Source: Dimorphilus gyrociliatus
Taxonomy: Eukaryota; Annelida; Polychaeta; Dinophilidae
DNA: 64,000 bases
Assembly: GCA_904063045.1 (NCBI GenBank)
Contig: CAJFCJ010000002.1
Location: 3,839,891 to 3,903,890, forward strand
Direction of reading: 5' to 3'
The notes beneath the pieces were generated by a model. The model was not told the DNA's origin, ran no database searches, and saw only the letters and a list, made by a program, of their open reading frames with translations. A program made the position numbers and the translations under genes. Below are positions 62,110-64,000 of the stretch, one piece after another. Positions within the stretch are counted from its first letter, which is position 1. Each line of letters begins with the position of its first letter.

Positions 62110-63255
62110 TTAAACGTCCTTTTTTAAGAGCTTTTGTCGTTTCCCTGCTTCCCTCATACACTCTAATACGTATCTTTCATGATCTTCAAAATTATCGAAT
62201 TTCGGAATTTTAACTGGGGGTTGATCTTTAGGTTTTCCTGATAACCATTCCACTGTCAGTTCACCACAATTTGGAAGCCCCACTTCTTTCTCAACTGCCA
62301 AAGAACTTTTTATTGACAAGAATTCAATAATTGCGGAACTCTTTTTCTTTTTTAGTAGAATGACCATTTCGTTAATTTCACCATGCTGAAATTATAAAAA
62401 ATACCTATAAATGAAATTCAAATACCATTTAAAAATATACCTACAGCTGAGAATATTTTTTTAATAGATTCTTCGTCATAACCTTCTCTCCATGAAACTT
62501 TAATTCGCATAGGTTCGTCACCCATCTCATCTACAACCACATTTATCTTATAACATTGGGTTCCTAACGGATTATAATTTTTAACTATACCTTTTCCTGC
62601 AGCTATATTTTTTATTTTTTCTCTCAGCAATCTTTGTTCCTCCTCAACTATTTTGGATCCTTGCTCTCTTAATCTATCAATCTCTTTCTCTAAATTAGCT
62701 GTGCTAGGTATATTTCTCTTTTCAAGGTAAGCTTCTTCTCTAGCTTCCAACTCTGATTGTTTTTATATTAAATCTTAGAAATTATCCTTTCAAAATAGTA
62801 TTAACATTTTTTACCTCTCTTTAATTTTCTCCTTTCGGCATTTAGTTTTAGATCTCTTATTTCAGCTGCTTTTCTAGCTTGTAAAACCTTGTCGTAAGCT
62901 GCCTAGGTCAATAGAAAAGATTTAAAGATATGATTTTCAAGTTAAGAATTTCAATTACCTTTGCATTTTCATCTGTTAAAATTTCGAGTGCTTCTGTTAA
63001 CTTATGAAATTTTTCTGCTGCTTTAGGATCATCTGGATTTTTATCAGGATGACACTCTAATGCTTTTTTTCTATAATTTTTTAGAATCTGCAAAAGTTTT
63101 CATCTTGTATTATCGCTCAGCAAATATTACATTTTCAATAAGCTAATAAAGTTTAAGAAAATTGTGTTAACCTCTTTTGACGTTGCATCGTGAGAAATAC
63201 CAAGGAATTCATAGAGATCAATTTTCAATAAATCCGATTTTTTTTTCTCTGCCAT
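62110..63255 (-). CDS. DNAJC17: DnaJ homologue subfamily C member 17
   Basis: J-domain co-chaperone associated with the spliceosome. Five exons: 63255-63172, 63087-62959, 62902-62815, 62752-62445, 62385-62110 (294 aa; human 304). J domain with the HPD signature in [23 protein letters not shown] charged coiled coil follows ([38 protein letters not shown]). The C-terminal RRM is [32 protein letters not shown] and [13 protein letters not shown]. The last intron uses GTAGGT directly after IFSA. Head-to-head with CFAP58, 305 bp apart. Confidence 0.95.
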
Positions 63256-63560
63256 AATGATAGATCGTAATTACGTTAAAAGCTGAAATCAAATTTGGAA
63301 ACGAATTTCATCCGCTCCAATTTTGCAACACAAAACATTTCCTTCGAAAATTATAAATATCTCTATCTAACAAATATATATATTTTAACTTATACCTACG
63401 TCTGAATGAATAAAAAATAACTTGTACGAAAATTAATATTGTTTTTGCTACTTCCGTTATTGTTATAGCAACATCACCAACAACAGTGCTTGGTTGTGGA
63501 TTAAATGTAATTTATAATATTAGAAGTTTATTTTGAAGAAAATTCTTGTCATAAAATACG
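63256..63560. promoter_or_regulatory. Shared 5' region of DNAJC17 and CFAP58
   Basis: 305 bp between divergent start codons. Contains CTTCCG and GTTGTTATAGCAAC; the latter is an imperfect palindrome like an RFX X-box half-site pair (GTTGTTATAGCAAC at about 63458-63471), as expected upstream of a cilium gene. Sequence match is by eye. Confidence 0.4.
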
Positions 63561-64000
63561 ATGGCTGGAGAGGTATGTAGTATTATAATATCATTCTCAA
63601 AGGTAACTTATAAGGGCATAATTTGTTAGGAGAAGAAAGATAAAGCTCTAATAGATGATTCGGCTTTTGAGAAGCTTGAACTGGACTTCCAGGAGGTTTT
63701 GAAAGAGTTAATGGGAGATCGATCCCTTGAAAGATTCAGATCTGAATATGAGAAACTGCATCGGGCTCTTAAGAAAAGTCATGAGAGTGAGAAAAGATTA
63801 ATGCAAAAATGTCGCGAGCTGAACGCTGAGATAGTGGCGAACTCTGCTAAAGTAGCCACAGCTCTAAAACTATCACAAGAAGATCAATCAACTATAGCCG
63901 CATTGAAAAAAGAAATAGAAAAGGCTTGGAAATTGGTTGATGGTGCTCAAGAAAAGGAGACTAGAGCAAAAGAAACTATCCAATCCTTAAAATTAGAAAT
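63561..64000 (+). CDS. CFAP58: Cilia- and flagella-associated protein 58 (5' part)
   Basis: Truncated by the window end. Exon 1 is 12 bp (63561-63572, MAGE); exon 2 starts at 63630 and stays open to 64000. SAFEKLELDFQEVLKELMGD, SLERFRSEYEKLHRALKKS, MQKCRELNAEIV, and the block starting NSAKVATALKLSQEDQST match the N-terminus of CFAP58/CCDC147 nearly residue for residue. Coiled-coil protein of motile cilia and sperm flagella. The remaining about 730 residues lie outside. Confidence 0.95.

Overview
This window is nuclear DNA from an animal. It is AT-rich, its protein genes are split by canonical GT-AG introns mostly 45-100 bp long, and it carries animal-specific families (POMT1, JIP3/4, SLC34, rhodopsin-class GPCR, SPAG1, CAPSL, CFAP58). 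Dense gene packing with very short introns fits a compact invertebrate genome, possibly a spiralian/annelid of the Dimorphilus type. That placement is inference; nothing here is diagnostic of species. I see no tRNA, rRNA, CRISPR array, intact transposon or prokaryotic operon.

Layout. 0-6.3 kb: two tandem sodium/phosphate cotransporters (SLC34). 6.3-11.2 kb: gene-poor AT-rich DNA around an intronless peptide-receptor-like GPCR. 11.2-22.6 kb: minus-strand block of MPG (DNA glycosylase), POMT1 (O-mannosyltransferase), an F-box protein, archaemetzincin, COQ4, an orphan exon, a decayed TANGO2 copy, GMF and intact TANGO2. 23-27 kb: SPAG1 (+). 27-32 kb: BCKDHA (-), a small membrane ORF overlapping its start (+), an orphan SRPBCC-like protein (-), CMC1 (+), RagA GTPase (-). 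32-39 kb: two secreted or membrane Ig plus cysteine-rich proteins resembling zona-pellucida-binding protein, flanking two small unknown genes. 39-50 kb: LRR protein (-), calcyphosine-like EF-hand protein (+), a 19-exon JIP3/JIP4 scaffold (-). 49.6-51.1 kb: PDHA1 (-). 51-54.8 kb: TA-rich spacer and a Yippee-like gene (+). 54.8-64 kb: C2H2 zinc-finger gene (+), MBOAT lysophospholipid acyltransferase (-), FAM47E-like protein (+), DNAJC17 (-) and the start of CFAP58 (+).

Most genes are unrelated housekeeping genes. Several are tied to cilia or sperm (SPAG1, CAPSL, CFAP58, and the ZPBP-like pair if that assignment holds), and several pairs are head-to-head with 50-430 bp between start codons. Multi-exon entries give the span from start to stop codon. 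Exon joins were made by hand so that splice sites, reading phase and family similarity agree, and the joined lengths match family sizes. The least ordinary material is the ZPBP-like pair, the JIP micro-exons and alternative terminal exon, and the small orphan genes.
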